NCBI GenBank assembly: GCA_002163245.1
Contig: MAAL01000110.1
Span: forward strand, 1-64,000
DNA from: Gammaproteobacteria bacterium 42_54_T18
GTDB taxonomy: Bacteria > Pseudomonadota > Gammaproteobacteria > Pseudomonadales > Ketobacteraceae
Reading direction: 5' to 3'
DNA length: 64,000 nucleotides
Below the pieces are notes generated by a model. It saw only the letters and a list, made by a program, of their open reading frames with translations. It had not been told where the DNA came from and made no database searches. Position numbers and translations under genes: made by a program. This document shows positions 19,279 through 30,354 of the stretch, in pieces; positions within the stretch are counted from its first letter, which is position 1; each line of letters opens with the position of its first letter.

Positions 19279-21606
19279 TTATTTAGGGGGTGGCGGTGCA
19301 AGCACCTCTCGAGAACCATTGGATTGCATCTCAGATACAACGCCAGCCTCTTCCATTGCTTCAATCATACGTGCCGCGCGGTTATAACCAATTTTTAATC
19401 TACGCTGTACTGATGAGATCGATGCCCGCCGAGATTCCGTTACAATTGCAACGGCCTGATCATACAGTGCATCTATATCGGTATTCCCATCACCTGATGT
19501 TTCTCCTGGGCTACCTGTTCCTTCAGCTGATGCTTGTAAGATCTCTTCCAAATAATTTGGTTCCCCTCGTCGGCGCCAATCATCACAAACTCGATGGACC
19601 TCATCATCATCAACAAAAGCTCCATGCACACGAATTGGCAGACTTGTTCCAGGAGGTAGATACAACATATCACCGTGCCCCAGCAATTGTTCCGCACCAC
19701 CTTGATCCAAAATTGTTCTCGAATCTATCTTTGATGAAACTTGAAAGGCTATCCGAGAAGGAACGTTTGCTTTAATCAAACCTGTTATAACATCAACAGA
19801 GGGTCTTTGTGTTGCAAGAATAAGGTGAATACCAGCAGCACGGGCCTTTTGAGCAATACGAGCAATAAGCTCTTCGACTTTTTTGCCCACTATCATCATC
19901 ATGTCGGCAAACTCATCTACTACTACAACGATAACAGGTAGCTCTTGTAAATCCGGTGCTTCTTTCTCAAATTCTGAAGGCTGAAATAAAGGGTCTTTAA
20001 TTGGCTCCCCTTTTTTAATCGCTTCTCTAATTTTTTTATTATGCCCTGCTAAATTTCGAACTCCCGTCGCTGCCATCAGGCGATAGCGATCATCCATCTC
20101 CGCAACAGACCAACGTAACGCACTGGCCGCTTCTTTCATATCAGTTACAACGGGGGTCAATAAGTGGGGTATTCCGTCATACACCGCTAATTCCAGCATC
20201 TTTGGATCAATCATGATCAGGCGTAGTTGAGCGGGAGTCGCTTTAAACAACATACTCAACAACATTGCATTAAGCCCTACAGACTTACCTGAACCAGTAG
20301 TACCTGCAACGAGTAGATGCGGCATTTTACCTAAATCTGCAACTATCGATTCTCCTGATATATCCTTGCCCAGTGCTAAAGTTAACGCCGATTCATTACT
20401 ATCAAAAACTTCTGAAGACAATATTTCACTTAAGCGGATCAATTCCCGATTTTCATTAGGAATCTCTATTCCAACCGTCGTTTTCCCAGGAATAACTTCT
20501 ACCACACGCACAGAAATGATAGCGAGAGAGCGCGCCAAATCTTTTGCAAGGTTCGTTATACGGCTAACCTTAATACCCGCTGCCAATTGAATTTCGAAAC
20601 GAGTAACGACAGGGCCAGGCAGAACATTTTCTACCTGCACTTCAATGCCAAAATCAAGTAATTTAATTTCCAATAAGCGTGACATTCCTTCCAAGGTTTC
20701 TGCGGAATACCCTTTACTCACTTTGTTATCAACTGCATCTAGTAATGCAATGGCTGGCAATTCCCCCGTAACAGGGTTATCAAACAGGCTTTTTTGACGC
20801 TCTTTCTCAATTCGCTTACTTTTAGTTTCTTTTACTTTTGGTGGTGTGATCACCGGTGGTTTTCGTTTTTCTTGTTTGGCAATATCTTTCTTTAACACTA
20901 CCTCTCGAGCTTTTTTGATTTTATTCAGCTCTGCATTTTCAGTACGCTTCTCTTTCCACTGGGCTTTTGCTTTTTTTGCCCAAACGAAAAAATGTAATGT
21001 TGATTTACCGATAACATCCATAACAGCTATCCAGGACACATCAATGAATATGGTAAGCCCCGTCAGAAACAGCGCTAAAAATAACAAAGTTGCTCCTAAC
21101 GCATTAAATTGTTCAAGTGCAAATCCACCAACTTCTATACCAATAATCCCACCGGCAGAATTACGACCAATAGAATCAATGGCTGGTAGCTCTCCAGGGT
21201 CTACGTCAAAATGCAAATAGGCGAGACCTGCTGCCGACAGCATGGTAATCAGAAAACCCATGACCCGAAGAGTGGCCATAGGCCAATTCCATTGTTTTGC
21301 ATTTTTATCACGAAACACTAACCATGCACGATAGGCCACAAGCACAGGAAACAAGAATGCAAGGTACCCAAAAAGCGACATCAACACATCAGCAAACCAT
21401 GCTCCAGCAGGGCCCCCTGCATTTCCAACCTTTTGAGTAGTGCCAATATTTGTCCAGCCAGGGTCAGATACCTGAAAGGTAGCAAGGGCCAGCATCATAT
21501 ATAAGGATAAAAAGAACAGCAATATCATTGCCCCTTCCCGTACACCTCGGGCAACATGGTCCGACCAAATGGGAGCTGACTGTTCTACGACTTGCTTTTT
21601 CTTCAA
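19279..21606 (-). CDS. ftsK: DNA translocase FtsK
   Basis: A septal DNA pump of 775 residues that clears chromosome termini and activates XerCD at dif. Four membrane helices lie in the first 200 residues, followed by a short Lys/Glu-rich linker. The RecA-type motor has Walker [16 protein letters not shown] and a Walker B region [14 protein letters not shown]-terminal winged-helix gamma domain ([22 protein letters not shown]) reads KOPS orientation sequences. The length is normal for SpoIIIE/FtsK forms with a short linker. The start is a TTG with AGGT upstream. The product precedes lolA by 22 bases. Confidence 0.97.
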   Translation of the reverse strand: MKKKQVVEQSAPIWSDHVARGVREGAMILLFFLSLYMMLALATFQVSDPGWTNIGTTQKVGNAGGPAGAWFADVLMSLFGYLAFLFPVLVAYRAWLVFRDKNAKQWNWPMATLRVMGFLITMLSAAGLAYLHFDVDPGELPAIDSIGRNSAGGIIGIEVGGFALEQFNALGATLLFLALFLTGLTIFIDVSWIAVMDVIGKSTLHFFVWAKKAKAQWKEKRTENAELNKIKKAREVVLKKDIAKQEKRKPPVITPPKVKETKSKRIEKERQKSLFDNPVTGELPAIALLDAVDNKVSKGYSAETLEGMSRLLEIKLLDFGIEVQVENVLPGPVVTRFEIQLAAGIKVSRITNLAKDLARSLAIISVRVVEVIPGKTTVGIEIPNENRELIRLSEILSSEVFDSNESALTLALGKDISGESIVADLGKMPHLLVAGTTGSGKSVGLNAMLLSMLFKATPAQLRLIMIDPKMLELAVYDGIPHLLTPVVTDMKEAASALRWSVAEMDDRYRLMAATGVRNLAGHNKKIREAIKKGEPIKDPLFQPSEFEKEAPDLQELPVIVVVVDEFADMMMIVGKKVEELIARIAQKARAAGIHLILATQRPSVDVITGLIKANVPSRIAFQVSSKIDSRTILDQGGAEQLLGHGDMLYLPPGTSLPIRVHGAFVDDDEVHRVCDDWRRRGEPNYLEEILQASAEGTGSPGETSGDGNTDIDALYDQAVAIVTESRRASISSVQRRLKIGYNRAARMIEAMEEAGVVSEMQSNGSREVLAPPPPK

Positions 21607-21751
21607 TGAAGTACCTATCTTGTCTTAATAAAAAATTCCATCTAACGTCCTGTATTTTCGCAAATTTAAGCGATAACGCAAAGGACGAACATTGCTCAAT
21701 ACACATTATTAGGTGTTTTTTAGGGATTAGTTTCTCGTTACCCTTATTACC

Positions 21752-22819
21752 TCACTCAAATTGACCATTTTTTATACAGACAGCTCCCATCAAGCCCTTT
21801 AGTTTTTGAATAGCAACAACATCAATATCACCACTACGCCCATGACACTCAACAATGGATCTTACATAAGGCAGAATGGCTCCAGATAAGCTCTGTGTCG
21901 CTGTTTTAGGAACCGCACCTGGCAAATTCGGGACGGCAAGCATCTGAACACCGCTTTTCACATAACAAGGGTTAGCGTAAGTCGTTGGTTTAATGCCTTC
22001 AACACACCCACCCTGATCAATTGCGATATCAATAACAACGGAGCCGGGCTTCATCTGATTAATGAGAAATTCAGGTAGCACTACAGGTGCACTTTTCCCC
22101 GGCACCAATACTGCCCCGATAACAAGATCTGCATTTTTAACATATTCTTCAACCACCTGGGATTGAGAGTACAAGCCTGTCACATTGACACCCAAAGAAT
22201 TTGCTCGCGTCAGAGCGCTGGTTTTTATGTCAAATACTGTGACATTTGCCCCAATTGACGCAGCACGCTTTGCCGCACTAAAACCAGCAACACCACCTCC
22301 AAGTACAACAACATTAGCTCTCGGCGTTCCATAACCGCCCTCCAAAAGAATGCCCATGCCACCCTTAACACTCATTAAGTAATCCATTCCAAGCTGTATC
22401 GCAACCTTTCCAGCAATATCACTCATTGGAGCTAACAAAGGAAAACCCACCTCTGATTCAACCAATTCAAACGCTATTGCTGTATTACCTATATCGCAAA
22501 ATGCTTTTTTAAGATGAGCATTGGCAGCCAAATGAAGGTAACAAAATACCGCATGCTTACTTGTTAAGTAATGCAATTCCTCTAACAATGGTTCCTTTAC
22601 CTTCACGATAAGTTGAGATGAGTTATATAGCGTTGCCTGATTATCAACAACACTTGCTCCAGCACGACTATATTGTTCATCCGAATATCCACTCTTAAGG
22701 CCGGCAGTGGACTCTACAAAGACATCTCCTCCCGCAACAATCAAATCTGCAACAGCAGAGGGTGTCAAGGATATCCTCCCCTCCCCCTGCTTACGCTCAA
22801 CCGGAATACCTATATTCAT
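21752..22819 (-). CDS. ald: Alanine dehydrogenase-like protein
   Basis: An NAD-dependent alanine dehydrogenase/transhydrogenase N-terminal-type protein of 355 residues. The N-terminal IGIPVERKQGEGRISLTPSAV, the catalytic-His region YLHLAANAHLKKA, the SVKGGMGILLEGG stretch and the nucleotide site VVVLGGGVAGFSAAKRAA all fit Ald, which interconverts alanine and pyruvate. The final 40 residues (RSGDIDVVAIQKLKGLMG onward) depart from the usual Ald tail and the protein is slightly short. A good ribosome-binding site (AAAAGGGGGC) precedes the ATG. It sits between ftsK and divergent trxB, where Pseudomonas has no such gene. Confidence 0.8.
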   Translation of the reverse strand: MNIGIPVERKQGEGRISLTPSAVADLIVAGGDVFVESTAGLKSGYSDEQYSRAGASVVDNQATLYNSSQLIVKVKEPLLEELHYLTSKHAVFCYLHLAANAHLKKAFCDIGNTAIAFELVESEVGFPLLAPMSDIAGKVAIQLGMDYLMSVKGGMGILLEGGYGTPRANVVVLGGGVAGFSAAKRAASIGANVTVFDIKTSALTRANSLGVNVTGLYSQSQVVEEYVKNADLVIGAVLVPGKSAPVVLPEFLINQMKPGSVVIDIAIDQGGCVEGIKPTTYANPCYVKSGVQMLAVPNLPGAVPKTATQSLSGAILPYVRSIVECHGRSGDIDVVAIQKLKGLMGAVCIKNGQFE

Positions 22820-22956
22820 GACGCCCCCTTTTCATACTACCTGCCCACTCTACCTTTCAGTATAGGTTATTCACTTGAAGCTTGATCTGAGATAGTTTTT
22901 CTCTATGAGGCTAATGGCGAGCTTCTATTTGAAAAACGGTGAAATTACGCGTATAA

Positions 22957-23970
<1,014 letters not shown>

Positions 23971-24056
23971 CCGTCAGATGGCTCAATAGACCTAATATTG
24001 ACGTTGCGACCTAAACGATTGGGTTGCAACGCCGCTTCACACTAGCTTCTCTCCCT

Positions 24057-24764
24057 ATGACTCAAATCCCATTTATTGGATACCATTGTGATGGGTTTCC
24101 GCCCGTTGAACACGCATTAGATGAACCTAACGGCTTGCTTGTCGCTGGCGGAGATCTATCACCTGAAAGGCTGGTAGAGGCCTATAGGAAGGGCATATTC
24201 CCATGGTTCGAAGATGACCAACCTATTCTATGGTGGTCACCCGCTCCCAGAGCAGTTTTTTACCCTGCTGAATTCACCCCGTCAAAAAGTCTTAGAAAAA
24301 CACTCCGCAAACAGACATTTAACATTACTATAGATACGGTGTTCCCTGACGTAATTTCTTCCTGCTCCAAACCCAGGCCTAGCGGAGATGGCACATGGAT
24401 TACAGGGGATATGATTGAAGCCTACGTTACATTACATCAACTTGGTTACGCTCACTCCATTGAAGCCTGGTTTGAGAATGAATTAGTCGGTGGGTTGTAC
24501 GGTATTTGTTTAGGGTCTGTGTTTTTTGGAGAATCCATGTTCTCGACAAAAAGCGATGCATCAAAAGTTGCGTTTTGTTCGCTTGTGGAGCTTTGCAAAA
24601 GCAAAAACATTGACCTTATCGACTGCCAAGTGGCCAATCCACACCTTACCAGCCTAGGTGCCATTGATATCTCTCGGGCCACCTTTAAAGAGCATTTACA
24701 AGCACTAATCCCAAATGAACAAGCCCTAGATCGCCATAAGGGAGCCTGGTCAAACGGTCAGTAA
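24057..24764 (+). CDS. aat: Leucyl/phenylalanyl-tRNA-protein transferase
   Basis: Transfers Leu or Phe from aminoacyl-tRNA to proteins with N-terminal Lys or Arg, creating primary N-degrons for ClpS/ClpAP. About 235 residues; family features are FPPVEHALDEPNGLLVAGGDL, YRKGIFPWFEDDQPILWWSP, the GGLYGICLGSVFFGESMFS core and a late DCQVANPHLTSLGA. The ATG at 24057 gives the family's normal N-terminus; a TTG at 24024 is also open but adds non-homologous residues. The upstream ribosome-binding site is weak. Neighbour of bpt, which makes the other bacterial N-degron class. Confidence 0.95.
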   Translation: MTQIPFIGYHCDGFPPVEHALDEPNGLLVAGGDLSPERLVEAYRKGIFPWFEDDQPILWWSPAPRAVFYPAEFTPSKSLRKTLRKQTFNITIDTVFPDVISSCSKPRPSGDGTWITGDMIEAYVTLHQLGYAHSIEAWFENELVGGLYGICLGSVFFGESMFSTKSDASKVAFCSLVELCKSKNIDLIDCQVANPHLTSLGAIDISRATFKEHLQALIPNEQALDRHKGAWSNGQ

Positions 24765-24887
24765 GTAAGCTAAATATATTAAAGTAAGTCTAGGTTTATA
24801 AAACACCAAACTTATTCTATTTAATTTCTGGAACAAATGATGAAAAAAGCCAATAATTTAATGACTAGTCAGATGAAGGCTTGATGA

Positions 24888-25607
24888 ATGACAGATTTAG
24901 CAGCGGTAAAATTTTTCATTACCCCGCTACATAAGTGTAGTTACTTACCACGCCAAGATGCGATCACGCTATTTGCCGATCCCAAAGCGGAAGTAAACCA
25001 AAATCTTTACTCAGACCTCTCAGAATTGGGGTTTCGACGCAGTGGAAATTACTTATATCGACCTCACTGCCGACAATGCGCGGCATGTATTCCCGTGCGC
25101 ATTCCATGCAATGCTTTCGCGCCCTCCCGAAAACAAAAGCGCGTCATTAAAAAGAACGCTGACCTTAATATCACGGCAGTAGCCCCTGTTTATAGTGAAG
25201 AACACTACCAACTATACCAAAGTTACATTGAACAGAAACATCGAGATGGAGACATGTATCCGCCATCTCCAGAACAATACGCGTCCTTTTTATTAAGTGA
25301 CTGGGGCAACACAGTGTTTTTTGAATTCAGAGATAGCAACAGTCAACTATTAGCTGTCTCCGTATGCGACATTCTCGAAAATGGAATTTCTGCTGTATAT
25401 ACCTTTTATGACATCAGCCAACCAAAACGGAGCTTAGGAGTAATGGCAGTTTTATGGCAGGTTGAAGAAGCTAAAAGCCGGGGGCTACCTTCTGTGTATC
25501 TTGGTTATTGGATAAAGGAATGTCAAAAAATGAGTTATAAGACAGATTACCGCCCTCTTGAGATGCTGATCGACGACCACTGGGTTCAAACCAACACTGG
25601 TGATTGA
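24888..25607 (+). CDS. bpt: Aspartate/glutamate leucyltransferase Bpt
   Basis: Bacterial homologue of eukaryotic Arg transferase ATE1. Bpt adds Leu to proteins with N-terminal Asp or Glu so that ClpS can bind them. It has 239 residues, with HKCSYLPRQDA, the Cys-rich RPHCRQCAACIPVRIP segment expected of this family, the IEQKHRDGDMYPP motif, and a C-terminal acyltransferase-like VYLGYWIKECQKMSYKTDYRP. AAGG upstream supports the ATG at 24888. It lies between aat and infA. Confidence 0.95.
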   Translation: MTDLAAVKFFITPLHKCSYLPRQDAITLFADPKAEVNQNLYSDLSELGFRRSGNYLYRPHCRQCAACIPVRIPCNAFAPSRKQKRVIKKNADLNITAVAPVYSEEHYQLYQSYIEQKHRDGDMYPPSPEQYASFLLSDWGNTVFFEFRDSNSQLLAVSVCDILENGISAVYTFYDISQPKRSLGVMAVLWQVEEAKSRGLPSVYLGYWIKECQKMSYKTDYRPLEMLIDDHWVQTNTGD

Positions 25608-25820
25608 CCCTCAAGACACATAAACCAGCCCTGCCATTCTGTAATTTCATCAAATATTGCTACCTCAAGCCTATTTTTTATCAAATTTTCATTTATTTAG
25701 CGATTATTTTTGATTATCGGCATGAATTGGTGCAGAATTCAGCCCTGATTTCGTGGAGCATGGATATTCATGCTTACATCCAAAGAAAAAAGCGACGTAA
25801 AACAAAGAGGTAGTGGCCGA

Positions 25821-26039
25821 ATGGCAAAAGAAGAATCACTCGAAATGGAAGGCACGGTAGTAGAAACGCTGCCTAACACTATGTTTCGTGTAGAACTGGA
25901 AAATGGCCACGTACTCACTGCGCATATTTCTGGAAAAATGCGTAAAAACTACATCCGTATATTAACGGGTGACAAAGTTAAAGTAGAGATGACCCCTTAC
26001 GACCTTAGCAAAGGCAGAATCACCTATCGCGTCCGGTAA
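25821..26039 (+). CDS. infA: Translation initiation factor IF-1
   Basis: A 72-residue S1/OB-fold protein that binds the ribosomal A site during initiation. Sequence is near-canonical: [33 protein letters not shown] and [12 protein letters not shown]. The ATG at 25821 has AGAGGT upstream; an open extension to 25770 is not conserved. Convergent with clpA, with a very long inverted repeat between them. Confidence 0.98.
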   Translation: MAKEESLEMEGTVVETLPNTMFRVELENGHVLTAHISGKMRKNYIRILTGDKVKVEMTPYDLSKGRITYRVR

Positions 26040-26048
26040 GACTTGTAA

Positions 26049-26121
26049 TAATAAAGTTAAAGTCCAGGCATAAAAAAGAGCGCTTAGCGCTCTTTTTTAT
26101 GCCTGGACTTTAACTTTATTA
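26049..26121. terminator. Bidirectional terminator with 36-bp perfect arms
   Basis: A perfect inverted repeat with 36-base arms and a single central base (26085). The core GAGCGCT/AGCGCTC hairpin is flanked by A6/T6 tracts, which gives a terminator on each strand for convergent infA and clpA. The arms then continue outward through CAGGCAT and AT-rich sequence, far beyond what termination needs. Confidence 0.95.
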
Positions 26122-26140
26122 ACTTGCTAGATCAAACCGG

Positions 26141-28402
26141 TCAAGCCGGCTCAACATCAAACTCCAATTCATCTTCACTAGTGGAGACATGGACAACCCC
26201 CCCCGTCTCTGCCAGCTCACCAAATAGAATTTTTTCCGCTAAAGGCCTCTTCAACATATCTTGAATCAGTCGATTCATTGGTCGTGCACCCATGCTCTTA
26301 TCGTAACCTTTCTTAGCAAACCACTCTCGAGCAGCATCATCTACATCTAACTGCACCTTCTTATCATCAAGCTGTGCCTGCAACTCTGTTAAGAACTTAT
26401 CAACGACACCTTTTATAACATCAGTATCCAGACTATTAAACTGAATGATAGAATCTAATCGATTACGGAATTCTGGAGTAAACAAACGACTAATAGCTTC
26501 AGACCCATCCGACGAATGATCTTGAACAGTGAACCCAATTGAAGAGCGCGCCATCATCTCTGCGCCGGCATTGGTGGTCATCACAAGAATGACATTTCTA
26601 AAATCAGCTTTTCGACCATTGTTATCCGTTAGCGTCCCATGATCCATCACCTGTAACAACAAGTTAAATACATCCGGGTGCGCCTTCTCAACCTCATCAA
26701 GCAACAATACGCAATGAGGTGTCTTGGTCACAGCCTCAGTAAGCAAACCGCCCTGATCATAACCAACATAACCAGGAGGCGCTCCAATAAGCCTGGAAAC
26801 TGTGTGACGCTCCATGTACTCAGACATATCGAATCGCACCAACTCCATGCCCATTGCCGTTGCTAGCTGCCGTGTAACTTCAGTCTTACCAACGCCCGTT
26901 GGCCCAGCAAACAAAAAGCTACCAATAGGCCTATCGGGAGAACCCAGACCAGCTCGACCAAGCTTAACGGCATTTGACAAAGCACCGATAGCTTCGTCCT
27001 GTCCGAACACTGTCAATTTAAGATTGCGCTCCAAATTCTTCAGAACATCCTTATCATCGAACGATACCGTTTTAGCGGGCACCCTGGCCATTTTTGCAAC
27101 TATCGCCTCGATATCAGGAACACCGATTACTTTTTTACGCTTACTTGGCGCGACAAGTCGCTGGTATGCCCCGACCTCATCAATGACATCGATAGCCTTA
27201 TCGGGAAGCTGTCGATCATTGATATATCGAGCCGCTAACTCGGCCGCAGACCTAAGCGCCTTATTGCTATATTTTAGCTCGTGATGCTCTTCAAACTTAG
27301 ACTTAAGCCCTTTGAGAATCTCGTAAGTATCATCAACACTTGGCTCAACAATATCAATCTTTTGAAAACGACGAGCCAAGGCTCGATCTTTTTCAAAAAT
27401 TCCGCGATATTCCTGAAATGTCGTGGAACCAATGCACATAACTTCGCCTGAAGCCAGCATTGGCTTAAGTAAATTAGACGCATCCATCACGCCGCCTGAA
27501 GCCGCCCCTGCCCCAATAATGGTGTGAATCTCATCGATAAATAATATGGCATGATCTTCATTTTGAAGCTCATTCAACAGTGCTTTAAAGCGTTTTTCAA
27601 AATCACCGCGGTATTTTGTGCCCGCTAGCAAAGCCCCAAGGTCCAAAGAATAGACCGTGGCCTGGCCTATTGCGTCAGGGACTTCAGCATCCACAATTCG
27701 TTTTGCCAACCCTTCAGCAATAGCAGTCTTACCAACACCTGGCTCTCCCACTAACAAAGGGTTGTTTTTACGACGACGACATAACACCTGAACTGTTCTC
27801 AAAACCTCTTCGCTGCGCCCAATCAAAGGGTCAATGCGACCGGCCCGAGCCTGTTCGTTGAGGTTCGTAGCATAAGCTTCTAAAGGGCGCTTACCGGCTT
27901 CAGCTGCAACCTCTTCCTCGTTTTGCTCTTGACTAGGCTCAACCATATCTTGATGGGACTCGTCCGCAGACTTGGAGATACCGTGAGCAATGTAATTCAC
28001 GACATCAATTCGCGCGACATCTTGCTTCTTAAGGAAGTAAACCGCCTGGCTTTCTTGCTCACTAAATATAGCCACCAGCACATTGGCGCCAGTGACTTCT
28101 TTTTTACCGGAAGATTGCACATGGAAAACAGCACGCTGCAGAACACGTTGAAACCCGAGCGTGGGCTGGGTCTCACGATCCTCGTCAGAGCTTGGTATCA
28201 ATGGCGTAGTCTCATCAACAAACGCAGTGAGATCTGTCCTTAGCACCTCAACTGAACTGCCACACGCGACCAAAACACTGGATGCTGAATCGTTATCAAG
28301 TAGCGCTAGCAGTAAATGCTCTACCGTCATATATTCATGCCGCTTACTACGCGCATCGCGAAAGGCCAAATTTAGGGTGACTTCGAGATCTTTGCTTAAC
28401 AT
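26141..28402 (-). CDS. clpA: ATP-dependent Clp protease ATPase subunit ClpA
   Basis: The Hsp100 unfoldase of 753 residues that feeds substrates to ClpP. The N-terminal double Clp-repeat domain (about 1-145) docks ClpS. Two AAA+ modules follow, with Walker A sites [15 protein letters not shown] and [16 protein letters not shown] and Walker [14 protein letters not shown] in the first. The IGF tripeptide in ARSSIGFT lies where ClpA carries its ClpP-docking loop. No ClpB middle coiled coil is present. The clpS gene lies 82 bases upstream on the same strand, the universal arrangement. Confidence 0.97.
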   Translation of the reverse strand: MLSKDLEVTLNLAFRDARSKRHEYMTVEHLLLALLDNDSASSVLVACGSSVEVLRTDLTAFVDETTPLIPSSDEDRETQPTLGFQRVLQRAVFHVQSSGKKEVTGANVLVAIFSEQESQAVYFLKKQDVARIDVVNYIAHGISKSADESHQDMVEPSQEQNEEEVAAEAGKRPLEAYATNLNEQARAGRIDPLIGRSEEVLRTVQVLCRRRKNNPLLVGEPGVGKTAIAEGLAKRIVDAEVPDAIGQATVYSLDLGALLAGTKYRGDFEKRFKALLNELQNEDHAILFIDEIHTIIGAGAASGGVMDASNLLKPMLASGEVMCIGSTTFQEYRGIFEKDRALARRFQKIDIVEPSVDDTYEILKGLKSKFEEHHELKYSNKALRSAAELAARYINDRQLPDKAIDVIDEVGAYQRLVAPSKRKKVIGVPDIEAIVAKMARVPAKTVSFDDKDVLKNLERNLKLTVFGQDEAIGALSNAVKLGRAGLGSPDRPIGSFLFAGPTGVGKTEVTRQLATAMGMELVRFDMSEYMERHTVSRLIGAPPGYVGYDQGGLLTEAVTKTPHCVLLLDEVEKAHPDVFNLLLQVMDHGTLTDNNGRKADFRNVILVMTTNAGAEMMARSSIGFTVQDHSSDGSEAISRLFTPEFRNRLDSIIQFNSLDTDVIKGVVDKFLTELQAQLDDKKVQLDVDDAAREWFAKKGYDKSMGARPMNRLIQDMLKRPLAEKILFGELAETGGVVHVSTSEDELEFDVEPA

Positions 28403-28484
28403 TTTTCTACACCTACGTTAAAAACGCCAATACGTTAAACCGTTACATTCATCATGAAAAAATATTCATGATGAATTATGCGAT

Positions 28485-28850
28485 TCAAGAAACCTTCTCA
28501 ATTTCACACATCAAGGGATGTTGATTCTCTCGTGCGCATTGAGCTACTTGTGATGCTTTTGTTTCGGCCACGTCTTTCGAAAACTCGCCACACGCCGCTC
28601 TACCTTGCGTATGGACCGTTAACATGATTTGGGTTGCTTTTTCCCGCGTCATTGTGAAATACGTTTCCAACACCTGAACGACAAACTCCATAGGAGTATA
28701 GTCATCATCTAACATCATAATTCGATACTTGGGCGGTGGCGCCAAATCTGTTTTAGATTCTGCGACTGCCAAATCACCTTCATGATCATCATAAGGTTTT
28801 GGACCGCTCATATTGTTTAATGTTAGTCGAAGATTTGAAATTTTACTCAT
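28485..28850 (-). CDS. clpS: ClpS N-degron adaptor
   Basis: Adaptor that recognises N-terminal Leu, Phe, Tyr or Trp and hands substrates to ClpA. It has 121 residues: a flexible N-terminal extension of about 40, then the core [20 protein letters not shown] with the Asp/Thr/Met residues that form the N-degron pocket, and the late [20 protein letters not shown]. The start matches the Pseudomonas-like N-terminus (SKIxxLRLTxN). No ribosome-binding site is visible before the ATG, and a candidate promoter lies only a few bases upstream. Confidence 0.94.
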   Translation of the reverse strand: MSKISNLRLTLNNMSGPKPYDDHEGDLAVAESKTDLAPPPKYRIMMLDDDYTPMEFVVQVLETYFTMTREKATQIMLTVHTQGRAACGEFSKDVAETKASQVAQCARENQHPLMCEIEKVS

Positions 28851-28858
28851 AACCAGAA

Positions 28859-28886
28859 ATCATAAACTGCCAAGGTTAAAGATCAA
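28859..28886 (-). promoter_or_regulatory. Candidate sigma-70 promoter of clpS
   Basis: TTGATC (-35) and TATGAT (-10), spaced 16 bases, end eight bases before the clpS ATG. The -35 box overlaps one arm of an inverted repeat (CAACTTTTC/GAAAAGTTG, 28884-28908). If this promoter is used, the mRNA would be leaderless or nearly so; other promoters upstream cannot be excluded. Confidence 0.35.
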
Positions 28887-29137
28887 CTTTTCATAACGAG
28901 AAAAGTTGTTGAAATTACGCCCTAAAACATTGAAAAACAGCTTGACTATTTCTCAGCGTTATCAGAGAGTGTGTTTAGCGCGTTTACAAAAGTTTACACG
29001 CTGTTGTGCGTAAATATAAGAAGTATTACGACACAGATAAAAAATAATAACAATCAATACTGGCTACCCTCCGATGCGACCGTCTCCCTTAAAAAGAGCT
29101 CCATTGATAAGGTAGTCCCAACAGAAGGACTTGAGTT

Positions 29138-29467
29138 ATGGCAACCGGGAAAGTGAAATGGTTCAACAACGCTAAAGGTTACGGCTTCATCAGACCCGAT
29201 GATGACGGTGACGACCTGTTTGTGCACTATTCCTATATCGTCATGGATGGTTACAAGAGTTTGAAAGCGGGACAGCTTATCACATTTGACACACGCGAAG
29301 CCCCCAAAGGCCTACACGCTGTAAATATCGATGTTATTGCAGAGGGTACAACTGCAGATGATATAGCAACGGAAGGTACCGTAGAAGCATTTAGCGAAGC
29401 CAGCTCCTCACGAGAGCCTGCACTCGTCTCAAATGTGGAACCTATAAGGCGCGCAGAAGCAATTTAA
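29138..29467 (+). CDS. cspD: CspD-like cold shock domain protein
   Basis: A single-stranded nucleic-acid-binding OB-fold protein. The cold-shock domain fills the first 70 residues (GKVKWFNNAKGYGFIRPDDD, RNP2 DLFVHYS). CspD in E. coli inhibits replication in stationary phase, and the divergent cspD/clpS-clpA arrangement is conserved. The protein has 109 residues, about 35 longer than E. coli CspD, because of an acidic/Ser-rich tail ending in EPIRRAEAI. An AGAAGGA site precedes the ATG, and a strong terminator follows. Confidence 0.88.
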   Translation: MATGKVKWFNNAKGYGFIRPDDDGDDLFVHYSYIVMDGYKSLKAGQLITFDTREAPKGLHAVNIDVIAEGTTADDIATEGTVEAFSEASSSREPALVSNVEPIRRAEAI

Positions 29468-29468
29468 T

Positions 29469-29511
29469 AAAAAGGCCAGCCCTTACGATTCTCGTTACGG
29501 CTGGCTTTTTT
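29469..29511 (+). terminator. Terminator after cspD
   Basis: GCCAGCC/GGCTGGC arms, extended by A/T pairs, form a hairpin with a 17-base loop followed by six T, starting two bases after the cspD stop codon. Confidence 0.88.
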
Positions 29512-29662
29512 ATTGCCTCATTTTCACCTACCCCAAAAGCCCTCTCCCGCCTACTGTTTTTCTATCGCCTTAAGCACATTATTTCAATATACTTCCTCTC
29601 TCTACTCATACTTCTCCGTGACCGATCACTTTTTATACAGCCACCATTCAAAAAGCGTTTAA

Positions 29663-30352
29663 ATGCCCAGCCCAACAACAAAACCAAACGTCATCCTTTT
29701 TAACAAGCCTTTTCAGGTGCTCTGTCAATTTTCTGAGCATGAAGGCAAAGCCACGCTTGCAAAGTACATAAACACACCAAACATCTACCCAGCTGGCCGC
29801 TTGGATCATGACTCTGAAGGTTTACTGATCCTTACCGATGATGGACAATTACAGTCCTTAATAACTCACCCAAACAACAAGTTACCCAAAACCTACTGGG
29901 CACAACTTGAAGGCGACATTGATAACGACGCCATAGCCAAACTGAGCGAAGGGGTAATTCTCAAAGACGGAATCACGTTACCTGCAACCATTCAAAAAAT
30001 ATCCTCACCGGAGATAAGTGAACGTACCCCAGCCATACGAAAAAGGGCAAACAAACCTACCTCGTGGGTTGAATTAACTATCAGCGAGGGACGAAACCGT
30101 CAAGTACGCAGAATGACGGCCGCGGTCGGCTATCCAACGCTACGACTTATAAGAATAAGCATTGGCCCTTGGAGTATAGGTAATCTACAACCTGGAGAGT
30201 GGAAAGAAGCTACACTTCCAAGCGAACTCTCCAAAAAGCTTGACAGATTAACAACTCAAAAGTCACAAAAACGAAATTCACCAAAAGCGTCGAAAAAACA
30301 TTTTTCAAAAAATGTCAAAACAATGCAAAAAAAACATGTAAAAAGGAAATGA
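29663..30352 (+). CDS. rluE: 23S rRNA pseudouridine synthase RluE
   Basis: A pseudouridine synthase of the RsuA/RluB/RluE group without an S4 domain, which fits RluE (23S U2457). The catalytic motif is GRLDHDSEGLLILTDDG, followed by HPNNKLPKTYWAQL and ISEGRNRQVRRMTAAVGYPTLRL. It has 229 residues, including a Lys/Ser-rich tail of about 35 residues (KSQKRNSPKASKKHF...) that is not part of the fold and may aid RNA binding. The cspD-rluE proximity resembles E. coli. Confidence 0.92.
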   Translation: MPSPTTKPNVILFNKPFQVLCQFSEHEGKATLAKYINTPNIYPAGRLDHDSEGLLILTDDGQLQSLITHPNNKLPKTYWAQLEGDIDNDAIAKLSEGVILKDGITLPATIQKISSPEISERTPAIRKRANKPTSWVELTISEGRNRQVRRMTAAVGYPTLRLIRISIGPWSIGNLQPGEWKEATLPSELSKKLDRLTTQKSQKRNSPKASKKHFSKNVKTMQKKHVKRK

Positions 30353-30354
30353 GG

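Noticed and set aside
26814-27284. A 156-codon open frame antisense to clpA
   Set aside because: It is opposite a highly conserved AAA+ module and its sequence only mirrors that gene.
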